In this document: positions 7,122 to 15,429 of the stretch, piece by piece | Layout: each line of letters opens with the position of its first letter | Numbering within the stretch: position 1 is the first letter of the stretch | Source of the DNA: PVC group bacterium | Lineage (GTDB): Bacteria > Verrucomicrobiota > Kiritimatiellia > SS1-B-03-39 > PXDE01 | Assembly (NCBI GenBank): GCA_003566475.1 | Contig: PXDE01000468.1 | Span: 1-24,174, forward strand | Reading direction: 5' to 3' | Length of the DNA: 24,174 bases | Made by a program: the position numbers and the translations under genes | The notes under the pieces: model-generated | Seen by the model: only the letters and a program-made list of their open reading frames with translations | Databases searched by the model: none | What the model was told of the DNA's origin: nothing

Positions 7122-8551
7122 GGCACGCGATCTCCGGAGTCCCCAAGCAGGAGTTCGGCGGCGAGCACGCCGGAGATGGCGCAGAAGCTGACCCACTGAC
7201 CGGGATGGGTGGCGCTTCCGGCCAGATAAAGGCCGCCGATCCATGGGCTCCGATGGGCCAGGCGCCCGGCCCGCATGAACGCGGCGGTCATCACCGGGTT
7301 CATGCTCTGCCGGAAGAGGTGGGCGTCGCGGGCCCAGTCGCCGGGCGTGCGGGTGGCCAGAATCCGGACTTCGTCCAGCCCCTCGCGCCACCACGACTCG
7401 GTCAGAACCTGCTCCAGGAACCCCCGCTGGCCGGATTCGCCCTCCCGCACCGCCCGGGTGTGGTTCATGGGAGCGATGAGCCGGGCCGGCCACCAGCCTT
7501 CCTGGACGGTCTCCGGCAGGACGGCGGGTGTGGAGACGAGCAGGCGGCAGCCGTCCGGCTCGTCTCGGAGGTGGAAACGCAGGTAGGAGGAGGGCGGGGC
7601 GCCCCGGACAGCCAGGTACGCGCAGACCCCGGGGCTTTGCAGGGGCAGGTTCTCCAGCCACGCCCGTCGCCGGGCCGGCACACGGCGGGCGCCTTCCGGA
7701 TCCAGAACGTGAAGGTAGGTGGCCAGGCCCAGGTTGGAGATCACCCGGTCGGTCTCCAGCACCTCGCCCGTTTCGCACTCCACGCCGCGGACCCGGCCGG
7801 CGGCGGTGAGGATGCGCCGCACGCGGGCGCCCCAGCGGAACGCCACGCCCTCCGCCGTCGCCTCGTCGGCCAGCGTCCGGGGAATGGATCCGATCCCCGC
7901 CTCGGGCACGTAGGCCCCCGCGGAGTGGATCAGGGAGGGCACCAGAGCCAGCGGCGAGGGCGCGGCCTCCAGCGTCTGCCCGGCGACATGGGTCCAGACA
8001 GCCAGGGCACGGACCACGTCATCGGGCAGGCCGGTGCTCCGAAGGACCGCACTCAGGGGCTTGAGCAGAAACGGAATGTCGCGCCAGGCCCCGCTGCCTA
8101 GCACGTCCCGTAGCCCGGGGCGCGATATCCGCTGAAGCGGCTGCATGCGGGCATAGGCGGCTGCCATGGCTCGGACGAAGCGTCGGTACCGGTCATCGGC
8201 GCCCGGCCACCGCGTCCCGATGTCGTCGGCGGTCGCGTCGAGCGAATCCTGGATCCGGACGGGGGAGGCGCCGGGCGCGGCCACCTCGTAGACCTCGGGG
8301 ACCCGCCGGATATGGAGCCGGGCATCGGCATCCACCCCCAGCCGTTCGAACGCCCACTCCAGTCCAGGCCGGTCGAGAAGGATGTAGGGGCCGGCGTCGA
8401 ATCGGAATCCGCCGATGGCCTCGGCCCGGGCCAGTCCGCCCGGACCGTCCGCCGCCTCCAGCACCGTCACCGCCCGTCCCGCGCGGGCCAGCCGGAGCGC
8501 GGCGGCAAGGCCGCCCATCCCCGCGCCCAGGACGATGACACGGCCGCTCAT
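7118..8551 (-). CDS. FAD-dependent oxidoreductase, phytoene desaturase-like
   Basis: This 477-residue protein is a flavin amine oxidase/phytoene-desaturase-type flavoprotein. The N-terminal Rossmann motif is intact: VIVLGAGMGGLAAALRLARA at about 5-24, followed by the acidic E of VLEA that binds the FAD ribose. The next block, GGLARAEAIGGFRFDAGPYI, is the family's second conserved motif. The C-terminal block IGGLYLAGSATHPGQWVSFC near 435-454 matches the FAD-binding end of CrtI-type enzymes (G-G-x-x-P-G-type). Carotenoid or related polyene/retinoid redox chemistry is the family default. No phytoene synthase or other carotenoid gene is visible, so the substrate is unknown. A Shine-Dalgarno sequence (GGCGGAGG on the minus strand) lies in the 13-base gap after the M16C gene, and the stop overlaps the hydrolase start. 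Confidence 0.8.
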   Translation of the reverse strand: MSGRVIVLGAGMGGLAAALRLARAGRAVTVLEAADGPGGLARAEAIGGFRFDAGPYILLDRPGLEWAFERLGVDADARLHIRRVPEVYEVAAPGASPVRIQDSLDATADDIGTRWPGADDRYRRFVRAMAAAYARMQPLQRISRPGLRDVLGSGAWRDIPFLLKPLSAVLRSTGLPDDVVRALAVWTHVAGQTLEAAPSPLALVPSLIHSAGAYVPEAGIGSIPRTLADEATAEGVAFRWGARVRRILTAAGRVRGVECETGEVLETDRVISNLGLATYLHVLDPEGARRVPARRRAWLENLPLQSPGVCAYLAVRGAPPSSYLRFHLRDEPDGCRLLVSTPAVLPETVQEGWWPARLIAPMNHTRAVREGESGQRGFLEQVLTESWWREGLDEVRILATRTPGDWARDAHLFRQSMNPVMTAAFMRAGRLAHRSPWIGGLYLAGSATHPGQWVSFCAISGVLAAELLLGDSGDRVP

Positions 8552-8564
8552 GGCATGCCTCCGC

Positions 8565-11483
8565 CTACAGCTTGAGCGCGGCGAACCCGTCCTGGGTGAG
8601 GCGGGCGGACGCCTCCAGCGCGCTGCGGGCGCCCATCACCACGTGGTGGGCCCCACCCAGGGCGGCCCGCATGGCGTCGCCGAAGGTCGCGCAGTCGTCC
8701 GGTCCGGCCCCGAACACCTCGTCGCGGCGGCGCTGGATCACGTCCGGGGTGATGCCGGTGAGCCGTCGGACCAGGGCGGTGTAGCCCCGGGCGTCGGGAA
8801 GCTGGTGGCGGTCCATGCGGCCGATCACCCCCACCTGCTGCTTCTCGAACTCGGCCGCCGAGATTCCCCGGGCCTGGGCCAGGAAGTCGGGCACCCGGTC
8901 GTAGATGTCGAGCGTGGCGTCGAGATTGGGATCGCGGTAGGAGTAGAAGGTCATGATGCCGGTGTCCGGCTCGAACCGGGCGAAGCTCCCGTAGGCCCCG
9001 CCCTTCACCCGCACCTGATCCCACAGCCACGCGGTCTGCACGAGGGCGTTGGCCACCATCACCGCGCCCTCCGAAGGGACGGCGGCGCGGTCGAGGACCA
9101 GGCCGCGCCCGACGTAGTTCACCTTGCTGCTGATCACCAGGCCCTCGTGGCGGTCGAGGATGGGCGCGATCTCCGGCGCCGGCGCGGCCGGGATGCCGTC
9201 GGGCAGGGCGTGGAGCAGTTCGGTCCAGGCTTCGCGGCCGGCCTCCAGCAGGTCGGCGGTGCCGGTGAGGTTCGCCACCAGCCAGGCCTTGTGGACCATG
9301 CGCTCGCGCACCCGGGTCAGGTCGCGGACCACGCCGCCGGGATCCTTCTTCAGCCGTTCGGCCAGCCCCTTGAGGAACAGGAGGTACGACGCGCCCTGGG
9401 CCGCCTCGTTGAAGTGGTGGCCCGGATGGAAATGGGCCTGCAGGCGCTGGTTGACATACGAGTGGCCGGCCGGGATCAGCTCGGCCTCCAGCCCCGCCTT
9501 CTCTTCGAGCACGATCTGCCGCAGCCGGTCCGGCTGATCGAGCCGGAGATCGAGCAGAAGGTCGCGGACGATGCCCGGAAGCAGCGGGATCTGGTGGGCC
9601 AGCACCTTGCCGCGGATCATGAGATGGCGGACGGGCTCGAGGGTCCGGTGATGCACCGAGGTGGTGAGATCGACATGGATGCCTCCGGTGTCGCGGCCAA
9701 TGCGGTTGGTGAAGGCCGCGTAGTCCTGGGAGCGCGTCCCCATCTCCAGCATGCAGGTGCTGAGCAGCGACACCCACGGCGCCTCGGTCAGGTCGAGGTG
9801 GGAGAGGTCGAGGGCGAGGTCGGTGTAGAGGACGCCGGGGGTGGGCAGGTCGTGGAGCAGCCAGGTCACCGGTCCGTCAGCGATCTCCTCGGAGGGGATC
9901 TCCGGAGCGTCGCGGCGGAGGTCGCCAAGGCCAAGGCGGGGAATCCGGGCCAGCGCCTCGGGATCGTCGGGCCGGTCCTGATGCGCCTTCAGCTCCCGGG
10001 TCTCCTCGGCCAGCCGCTCGAGGTCGGCGTCGGACAGCGACGCCCGCAGGGCGTCGAGCCGGGCCCGCTCCTCGGCGTCCTCGCGCTCGCGGCGACCGGG
10101 CTCGGGGCGGAGGCGTACGACCACCCGGTGGGGATTGTCGAGCAGGTGACCGCGCAGACGGTCCACGAAGAGACCGGGATTGGCGGCCAGAGAGGCCTTG
10201 AGGCGGTCCAGGGCGGGCTCGAAGCGGAGGGCCCGGATGGGATCCCCGTCATAGAGCCAGGCGGTGAGGGCCTGGAGCATCCAGGCCAGGCCGCGGGGGA
10301 AGCCGCCGGTGTTCTGCTCGCGCAGGTGGAACTCGGTGGTGTTGAGGGCGGCTTCCACCAGGTCCTGAGGGAATCCGGAACGGGCGATCTCGGCCAGGGT
10401 GTCGAGGATAAGGGCCTCGACCTTCGCCTCGTCGCCCGCCTCGACGCCGCGGAGGCCGGTCGAGAAGTACATCTGGCGGAGGTAGTTCCCGTGGCCGCTG
10501 CCCGCGAGATCCTCGCCCAGGCCGGACTCGACCAGGGCCCGGCGGAGCAGCGAGGCCGGCGTGCCCACCAGCAGATGGGCCAGCACCCCCAGCTCGAGGG
10601 CCGCGTCCACGTCCGAGGTCTCGGGCCAGAGCCAGTTCAGGGTGACGAACGTCTTGGGGTCGGGGTCGTCGGGGTCGATGGCGTACCCGTCCTCCACCTC
10701 GCGGGGGCCCGGAAACGGGGACTGCAAGGGGAGGGCGGGCTCATGGTCCGGCGGGCCGAAGGATTCGAGGTAGGGCCGGATGAGGTCGAACCGGGCCTCC
10801 GGCGGATCGTCGCCATAGAACCAGAAGAACGCGTTGCCCGGCTGGTACCTCGACTGGTGGAAGCCCTGGAACGCCTCCCAGGTGAGGTCGGGGATCTGGC
10901 GCGGATCGCCGCCGGAATCGTGGGCGTAGGGCGTGTCGGGGAAGAGGTGCTGGACGACCACCTCGCCCAGCAGATTGTCGGGCGAGGCGTAGGCGCCCTT
11001 CATCTCGTTGAACACCACCCCCTTGTAGCAGATCGGCCGGTCCGGCGACTCCACCTCCACGTGCCACCCCTCCTGGGCCAGAGTCCGGGGCGTGAGCCGG
11101 GGGAAGAACACGGCGTCGAGGTAGACATCCACCAGATTGTAGAAGTCCTGCAGGTGCGTGCTCGCCACCGGATAGCAGGTCTTGTCCGGGAAGGTGAAGG
11201 CGTTGAGAAAAGTCTGGAGCGACCCTTTCATCAGCTCGACGAAGGGCTCCTTCACCGGGTACTTGCGCGAGCCGCAGAGCACGCTGTGCTCGAGGATATG
11301 GGGCAGCCCGGTGGAGTCCTCGGGCGGGGTGCGGAAGGTCACGCCGAACACCTTGTTCTCATCCGGGGCGGACACGGAGAGGATGCGGGCGCCACTGGCC
11401 GGGTGGCGAAGCAGGCGGGCGGTCCCGACGAACTCGGGGATCGCCTCCTCGCGCTCGAGGATGAAGTCGGAAGGCACGGTCAT
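8565..11483 (-). CDS. M16C (PreP-like) zinc metalloprotease
   Basis: This 972-residue protein is an insulinase-superfamily peptidase of the presequence-protease type (M16C), in which two catalytic-fold halves form a closed chamber that degrades unfolded peptides. The inverted zinc motif is H62-I-L-E65-H66, and the third ligand is E160 in GVVFNEMKGAY, both in the spacing known for PreP. Typical family segments are LCGSRKYPVKEPFVELMKGS and NAFTFPDKTCYPVAS. No signal peptide is seen, so it is probably cytoplasmic. The chosen start at 11483 is preceded by AAGGAG (minus strand) eight bases upstream; the longer open frame is repeat-derived shadow. A TAGGGT (minus strand, 11523-11518) could be a -10 box. 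It heads the operon that continues into the FAD oxidoreductase and hydrolase; a functional link between these three is not obvious. Confidence 0.9.
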   Translation of the reverse strand: MTVPSDFILEREEAIPEFVGTARLLRHPASGARILSVSAPDENKVFGVTFRTPPEDSTGLPHILEHSVLCGSRKYPVKEPFVELMKGSLQTFLNAFTFPDKTCYPVASTHLQDFYNLVDVYLDAVFFPRLTPRTLAQEGWHVEVESPDRPICYKGVVFNEMKGAYASPDNLLGEVVVQHLFPDTPYAHDSGGDPRQIPDLTWEAFQGFHQSRYQPGNAFFWFYGDDPPEARFDLIRPYLESFGPPDHEPALPLQSPFPGPREVEDGYAIDPDDPDPKTFVTLNWLWPETSDVDAALELGVLAHLLVGTPASLLRRALVESGLGEDLAGSGHGNYLRQMYFSTGLRGVEAGDEAKVEALILDTLAEIARSGFPQDLVEAALNTTEFHLREQNTGGFPRGLAWMLQALTAWLYDGDPIRALRFEPALDRLKASLAANPGLFVDRLRGHLLDNPHRVVVRLRPEPGRREREDAEERARLDALRASLSDADLERLAEETRELKAHQDRPDDPEALARIPRLGLGDLRRDAPEIPSEEIADGPVTWLLHDLPTPGVLYTDLALDLSHLDLTEAPWVSLLSTCMLEMGTRSQDYAAFTNRIGRDTGGIHVDLTTSVHHRTLEPVRHLMIRGKVLAHQIPLLPGIVRDLLLDLRLDQPDRLRQIVLEEKAGLEAELIPAGHSYVNQRLQAHFHPGHHFNEAAQGASYLLFLKGLAERLKKDPGGVVRDLTRVRERMVHKAWLVANLTGTADLLEAGREAWTELLHALPDGIPAAPAPEIAPILDRHEGLVISSKVNYVGRGLVLDRAAVPSEGAVMVANALVQTAWLWDQVRVKGGAYGSFARFEPDTGIMTFYSYRDPNLDATLDIYDRVPDFLAQARGISAAEFEKQQVGVIGRMDRHQLPDARGYTALVRRLTGITPDVIQRRRDEVFGAGPDDCATFGDAMRAALGGAHHVVMGARSALEASARLTQDGFAALKL

Positions 11484-11650
11484 AGGTGGGGCTCCTTGGA
11501 ATGTCGGCGGAACGCGCACCCTACCACCGGCCCCCGGGCCCCGCGAGCCGGAAGCGGGGCGGCATGCGCTTGGGAGACAGGCGGGCGGGCCGCTCCGGTC
11601 CTCCCCGGATCGCAATCGGGCGACCAGCGGTCCGGCTTGCGGTGTCAGCT

Positions 11651-11762
11651 TCCGACCGGATGGGCACAACACAGGGCGGGGGTGCCGTGCGGTGTGGATG
11701 TCCGATCGGAGGGGCACAACACAGGGCGGGGGTGCCGTGCGGTGTGGATGTCCGATCGGACA
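11651..11762. repeat. 50-bp tandem repeat with TCCGATCGGA cores
   Basis: Two complete 50-base units (11651-11700 and 11701-11750) differ at only two positions. Each starts with the 10-base palindrome TCCGAYCGGA. A third palindrome at 11751-11760 begins a diverged partial unit. The junctions read ATGTCCGATCGGA, and the last reads ATGTCCGATCGGACA (11748-11762), which is the core of the palindromes flanking the PaaX-like gene. The 331-base gap it occupies (11484-11814) holds no gene that I can recognise. It lies upstream of the M16C operon and downstream of the glycosidase gene. Confidence 0.85.
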
Positions 11763-11814
11763 GCCACAAACCGGGGCTTGGGGGCGTCCGGAGGCGAGAG
11801 GCAGGGCCGGGCGG

Positions 11815-13845
11815 TCAGGGCATGGCGCTGCCGTAGCCGTTGCGGCGGGTGCGAATGGCGACGGCCTCGATGAGGCCAAGTCGCGGGATGCGGATGCGGA
11901 GGCGACCGTCCTGATGCGTGCATTCCAGGGTACCGCCCCGCCACAGGCCCCGGGCCTCCTCCGGAGCGGCGTCGTGGCGGATCTCGATCTCGAGGTCGCG
12001 CAGGGGCAGGGGCGGATGGAAGCTCTCGCCGGTATGGCCGGAGACGTTCACCAGATGGATCAGACGGAGGCCGTCCCGGCCGGCGAGGTCGGTGACCATG
12101 ACCTGCGGGGGCAGGCCGGTGGCGAGCGGGGGGAGGCCGGCCAGCGATTCGATGACGTCGGCCATGAGCCAGGCCGGATTGGGCCAGCCCTGGCGATGGT
12201 AGAGAGCGCCGGGACGCCACGGCAGGTAGAGGGCCTGACCCCGGCCGAACCGGCGCGTCACCAGCCCGGGCTGATCGGAGACCTCGGTCCAATAGCAGCG
12301 CTCCGGGGGACCGAACGGGTGGGGCGGGATGCGGCGGAACCGGAGGCGGGCGTCCGATTCGTAGTCGGCCTCGACGTAGGGGCCATCCAGATAGAGCAGG
12401 TCGGTGTCGGCGAAGCGGGGCAGGTCGGCCTTGTCGCCGATCTCGAAGTAGGAGGCGCGGGCCTGGGCATGGACCTCGCGGATCTCCCGGACGCCAAGGC
12501 AGCGGAGAACGGGAAGATCCCGGGGGGCGCCGTCTCCGTCCCGGAAGCCGGGGCGGCCGGAGGCGATGAGGGTGCCTCCGTCCTCCACGAAGCGGTCGAT
12601 CCGCTCCGCCAGGGCGTCGGACAGCGGCTGCACGTCGGGGACCACCAGCGCCCGATATCGTCGCCAGTCGAGGTCCAGGGCCCGGTTCGTGAGCATGACG
12701 TCGGCCGGATGGTGCGTCTCGGCCAGGGCGCGATACCATCCCCGGAGCTCGTCCGCAGGCGCCTGGGGTCCGCCCAGCAGCGCCACCTCGGCCCGGGAGG
12801 TCAGGCCGCGGTAGTCGTCCTGGTTCCGGGCGTGGAACCGGAACATCTCCCGGACGGGGCCGAAGCCGCTGCGGTCGGCGTGGTTGTCGATGCGGCCAAT
12901 CAGGTACCAGTCGAGGGCGCCGCCCTGGGCCAGGGACTGCGCGAGGCGAAGGGACTGGAGGTCCGGCGACACCGTGACGTGGCGGCACGGGAAATCGATG
13001 AAGTCCACCGTGGTGTTGCTGGACACCATGGCCGGGTGGCTGGTCCGGGCCCAGGAGGTCTGTTCGGCCGCGCTGAGGGCCCAGCGGGGAAGGGGGCGGT
13101 CGAGGGCGGTGTTGGATTCCTGGCGAATGAACCCCCGCCCCGCCTCGAAGGCGTTGGCCACGCACACGTGGGGCCACCGCTCGGAAACGAAGTCATGGAC
13201 GCGGACCCGGTGGGCCCGCACCATCTCCGCCTTGAACGCCGCATGGGCCCGGGTGACCGGTCCCTCGGGATCGCCCCGACGGGGAAGGTCGAAGCCGGTC
13301 CGCGCCCGGAACGCCTCCCGGCAATGGGAGCAGTGGCACGGCCCGTAGTCGTTGCCGCTGTAGTCGTGGGTGACGTATCCGCCCATGTTGAAGAACACGC
13401 CGTCGAAGGGGAGGGCGGTGAACATCTCCTCGAGGATCCGGAACATGCGCTCCTGCACATAGGGCCCGCTGGCGCACACGTGCACGTCGCCGTTGTAGTC
13501 GACGATGTCTCCGTCGGCGGTCCGGTAGGCCCAGTCGGGATAGGCCTCGTGGAGGGGCCGGCGGACCTTGGAGAAGTCGGTGCGGGCGATGACCCTGATA
13601 TTGGCGGCGTGACAGGCGTCGAGGATGTCGGCCAGGGAGTCGCCGGTGAGGTGCGGGCTCTGGAAATGGAAGGGGAGGGCGGTGGGATAGCTGGCGATGA
13701 TGCCGGCCGCGTTGATCATGAGCACCGTCGCCTCGAACTGGCGCAGATCCCGCACCACCTGGGCGGCCGAGATGTCCGCCATATCGGTCTCGCGGAGATT
13801 GGTCTGGATCAGCCGCCATGGCCAGTCGGTCCACCATTCGCTCAT
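11815..13845 (-). CDS. Glycosidase-like protein with GH42-type trimerisation domain
   Basis: This 676-residue protein has no signal peptide, so it is probably cytoplasmic. Residues of about 1-360 look like a TIM-barrel glycosidase: an N-terminal tryptophan-rich segment (WWTDWPWR), the strand FEATVLMINAAGI, DGVFFNMGGY near 145-155, and a CHCSHC cysteine cluster near 170 followed by REAF, a combination common in uncharacterised glycosidases of this kind. Residues of about 385-430 (RYRALVVPDVQ then FVEDGGTLIASG) match the GH42 beta-galactosidase trimerisation domain. A small beta domain ends the protein. Catalytic acids were not assigned, so the sugar specificity is unknown. The start at 13845 has GAGGA six bases upstream; an in-frame ATG eight codons earlier (13869) is the alternative. 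It is divergent from an MFS transporter and metallophosphoesterase, which suggests a shared uptake/degradation locus. Confidence 0.75.
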   Translation of the reverse strand: MSEWWTDWPWRLIQTNLRETDMADISAAQVVRDLRQFEATVLMINAAGIIASYPTALPFHFQSPHLTGDSLADILDACHAANIRVIARTDFSKVRRPLHEAYPDWAYRTADGDIVDYNGDVHVCASGPYVQERMFRILEEMFTALPFDGVFFNMGGYVTHDYSGNDYGPCHCSHCREAFRARTGFDLPRRGDPEGPVTRAHAAFKAEMVRAHRVRVHDFVSERWPHVCVANAFEAGRGFIRQESNTALDRPLPRWALSAAEQTSWARTSHPAMVSSNTTVDFIDFPCRHVTVSPDLQSLRLAQSLAQGGALDWYLIGRIDNHADRSGFGPVREMFRFHARNQDDYRGLTSRAEVALLGGPQAPADELRGWYRALAETHHPADVMLTNRALDLDWRRYRALVVPDVQPLSDALAERIDRFVEDGGTLIASGRPGFRDGDGAPRDLPVLRCLGVREIREVHAQARASYFEIGDKADLPRFADTDLLYLDGPYVEADYESDARLRFRRIPPHPFGPPERCYWTEVSDQPGLVTRRFGRGQALYLPWRPGALYHRQGWPNPAWLMADVIESLAGLPPLATGLPPQVMVTDLAGRDGLRLIHLVNVSGHTGESFHPPLPLRDLEIEIRHDAAPEEARGLWRGGTLECTHQDGRLRIRIPRLGLIEAVAIRTRRNGYGSAMP

Positions 13846-13873
13846 GTCGGTTCCTCGGGTTCGAGTCATGGCC

Positions 13874-13902
13874 ACCCTAGACCGAGGCTGGAGGCCGGTC
13901 GA
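13874..13902 (-). promoter_or_regulatory. Possible promoter of the glycosidase-like gene
   Basis: On the minus strand TCGACC (13902-13897) and TAGGGT (13879-13874) are 17 bp apart, upstream of the start at 13845. The match is modest. Confidence 0.35.
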
Positions 13903-13925
13903 TGCCCGCGTCCCGGCGGCCGGCG

Positions 13926-13954
13926 TTGACCCGCCCTGCGGAAGCGCGTAAGGG
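13926..13954 (+). promoter_or_regulatory. Possible promoter of the MFS transporter gene
   Basis: TTGACC at 13926-13931 and TAAGGG at 13949-13954 are 17 bp apart, about 20 bases before the ATG at 13975. The -35 box is good and the -10 box weak. No Shine-Dalgarno sequence is visible. Confidence 0.4.
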
Positions 13955-13974
13955 GTAGCGTCCGCATTCCGCCC

Positions 13975-15429
13975 ATGGCCACCCACGACCTCCTCCATCC
14001 CGCCCAGATCCAGCGCGGCCTCCGCATCAACATGGCGGCAGGCGCGCTGGGCATGTGCTGGGTGGCCCTGGCCTTCACCCTGCCGCTGACCATGTTTCTG
14101 GAGGCGCTGGGGGCGAGCGGGCCGCAGATCGGGCTGGCCGCCACTCTCCAGCAGCTCGCCATGGCCGTCCAGATCCCGGCCGCGCTGTGGGTCGAGCGCC
14201 TGTCCCGGCGCAAGCCCTTCTGGGCCGCCGTCACCATTCCCCACCGCCTGCTCTGGGCCCTCCCCGCCATCCTGATCCTCACGCCAGGGATGGAGACGAC
14301 CACTGTGATCTGGATCACGCTGCTCATGGTCGGAGTGAGCGGCGTGCTGATGCACGCCTCGGTCCCGGTGTGGTTCGCGTGGATGGCGGACCTGGTTCCC
14401 CGCGAGTCGAGCGGCCGGTTCTGGGGCACCCGACAGTCGTGCACCACGGCCGCGTTCGTGGTGGCCATGGGCGCGGCGGGGTGGCTGCTGGATCGCCATC
14501 GCGGGGGTCTGGGCGGTTTCGCGGTCTGCTTCGGTCTGGGCGCGGCGCTGGGCACGGCGGATATCCTGCTCCACCTGGGGGTGCCCGAACCCACCCCCCA
14601 TGCGCATCCATCGGCCACCCCCCTGCGTGTCCGCCTCCTCGCCCCCTGGCGCAACCCCGACTTCCGCTGGCTCACCCTGGCCATGGGGGCATGGTTCCTG
14701 GCCAACGGCATCCATGCCAGCTTCTCGCCCGTGTATCTGAAGCGGGAGTTCGGCGTGGACTACCGGTATCTGGTGCTGCTCCCCATCATGGGGTCGGTCA
14801 GCACCATTCTCACCGGCGTTCCCATGGGCCGTCTCATCGACCGGCTGGGCGGTCGCGGCCTGGCCATGCTTCTGCTCGCGGCGGGGCCCCTGTGCGGCCT
14901 GTTCTGGTTCTTCCTGACGCCCGGGCAGGTCGGGCTGGCCGGGCTGACCCTTCCCCGGCCCATCGCGGTGATGGTGGTGGGGCACCTGATGGCGGGCGGG
15001 CTCTACGCGGGGGTGGCCCTGTGCCAGATCCATCTGGTGAACTCGGTCACCGGGCGCGAGGGCCGCACCCTGGCCATGGCCATGCACTGGTCGGCGGTGG
15101 GGGCCATGGCGGCGCTGGGGCCGGTGTTCGGGGGCTGGTTCATGGACCTGTGGACCCGGCACGGCTGGCGGTTCGCCCTGCCGGGCGGCGGCGCGTTCAC
15201 CTTCTACCAGGGGCTGGTGGCCCTCCACATGCTGCTGGCCTGGGGACTGGCCATCCCCCTGCTGGCCCGGGTCCATGTCCGCTCGGGCGCGGTTCCCCTG
15301 CGGCTGGTCCTGGCGGGCCTGCGGGCGGGCAATCCGTTCCGGGCCGTCCTGCCGCCGAACACCGGCTACCTTGACACCACCGCGAATGGCCGGCGTGCGA
15401 AGGAGGCGAAGCCCGATGTCCCGACCTGA
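13975..15429 (+). CDS. Major facilitator superfamily transporter
   Basis: This 484-residue inner-membrane protein has about 12 hydrophobic segments. They include INMAAGALGMCWVALAFTLP near 20-39, a cluster at 80-125, and a second half beginning with LTLAMGAWFLANGI near 230. Charged loops such as WVERLSRRKPF after the second helix correspond to the MFS motif between helices 2 and 3, and MGRLIDRLGGRGLA is its counterpart in the second half. This is the usual two-times-six arrangement. The substrate cannot be read from sequence. Divergence from a glycosidase-like gene makes a sugar or oligosaccharide plausible. Its last 14 bases overlap the start of the metallophosphoesterase gene. Confidence 0.85.
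   Translation: MATHDLLHPAQIQRGLRINMAAGALGMCWVALAFTLPLTMFLEALGASGPQIGLAATLQQLAMAVQIPAALWVERLSRRKPFWAAVTIPHRLLWALPAILILTPGMETTTVIWITLLMVGVSGVLMHASVPVWFAWMADLVPRESSGRFWGTRQSCTTAAFVVAMGAAGWLLDRHRGGLGGFAVCFGLGAALGTADILLHLGVPEPTPHAHPSATPLRVRLLAPWRNPDFRWLTLAMGAWFLANGIHASFSPVYLKREFGVDYRYLVLLPIMGSVSTILTGVPMGRLIDRLGGRGLAMLLLAAGPLCGLFWFFLTPGQVGLAGLTLPRPIAVMVVGHLMAGGLYAGVALCQIHLVNSVTGREGRTLAMAMHWSAVGAMAALGPVFGGWFMDLWTRHGWRFALPGGGAFTFYQGLVALHMLLAWGLAIPLLARVHVRSGAVPLRLVLAGLRAGNPFRAVLPPNTGYLDTTANGRRAKEAKPDVPT

Noticed and set aside
8415..13929. Very long plus-strand open frames across the M16C and glycosidase genes
   Set aside because: They are shadows of minus-strand genes with clear catalytic motifs, and they run through non-coding tandem repeats.
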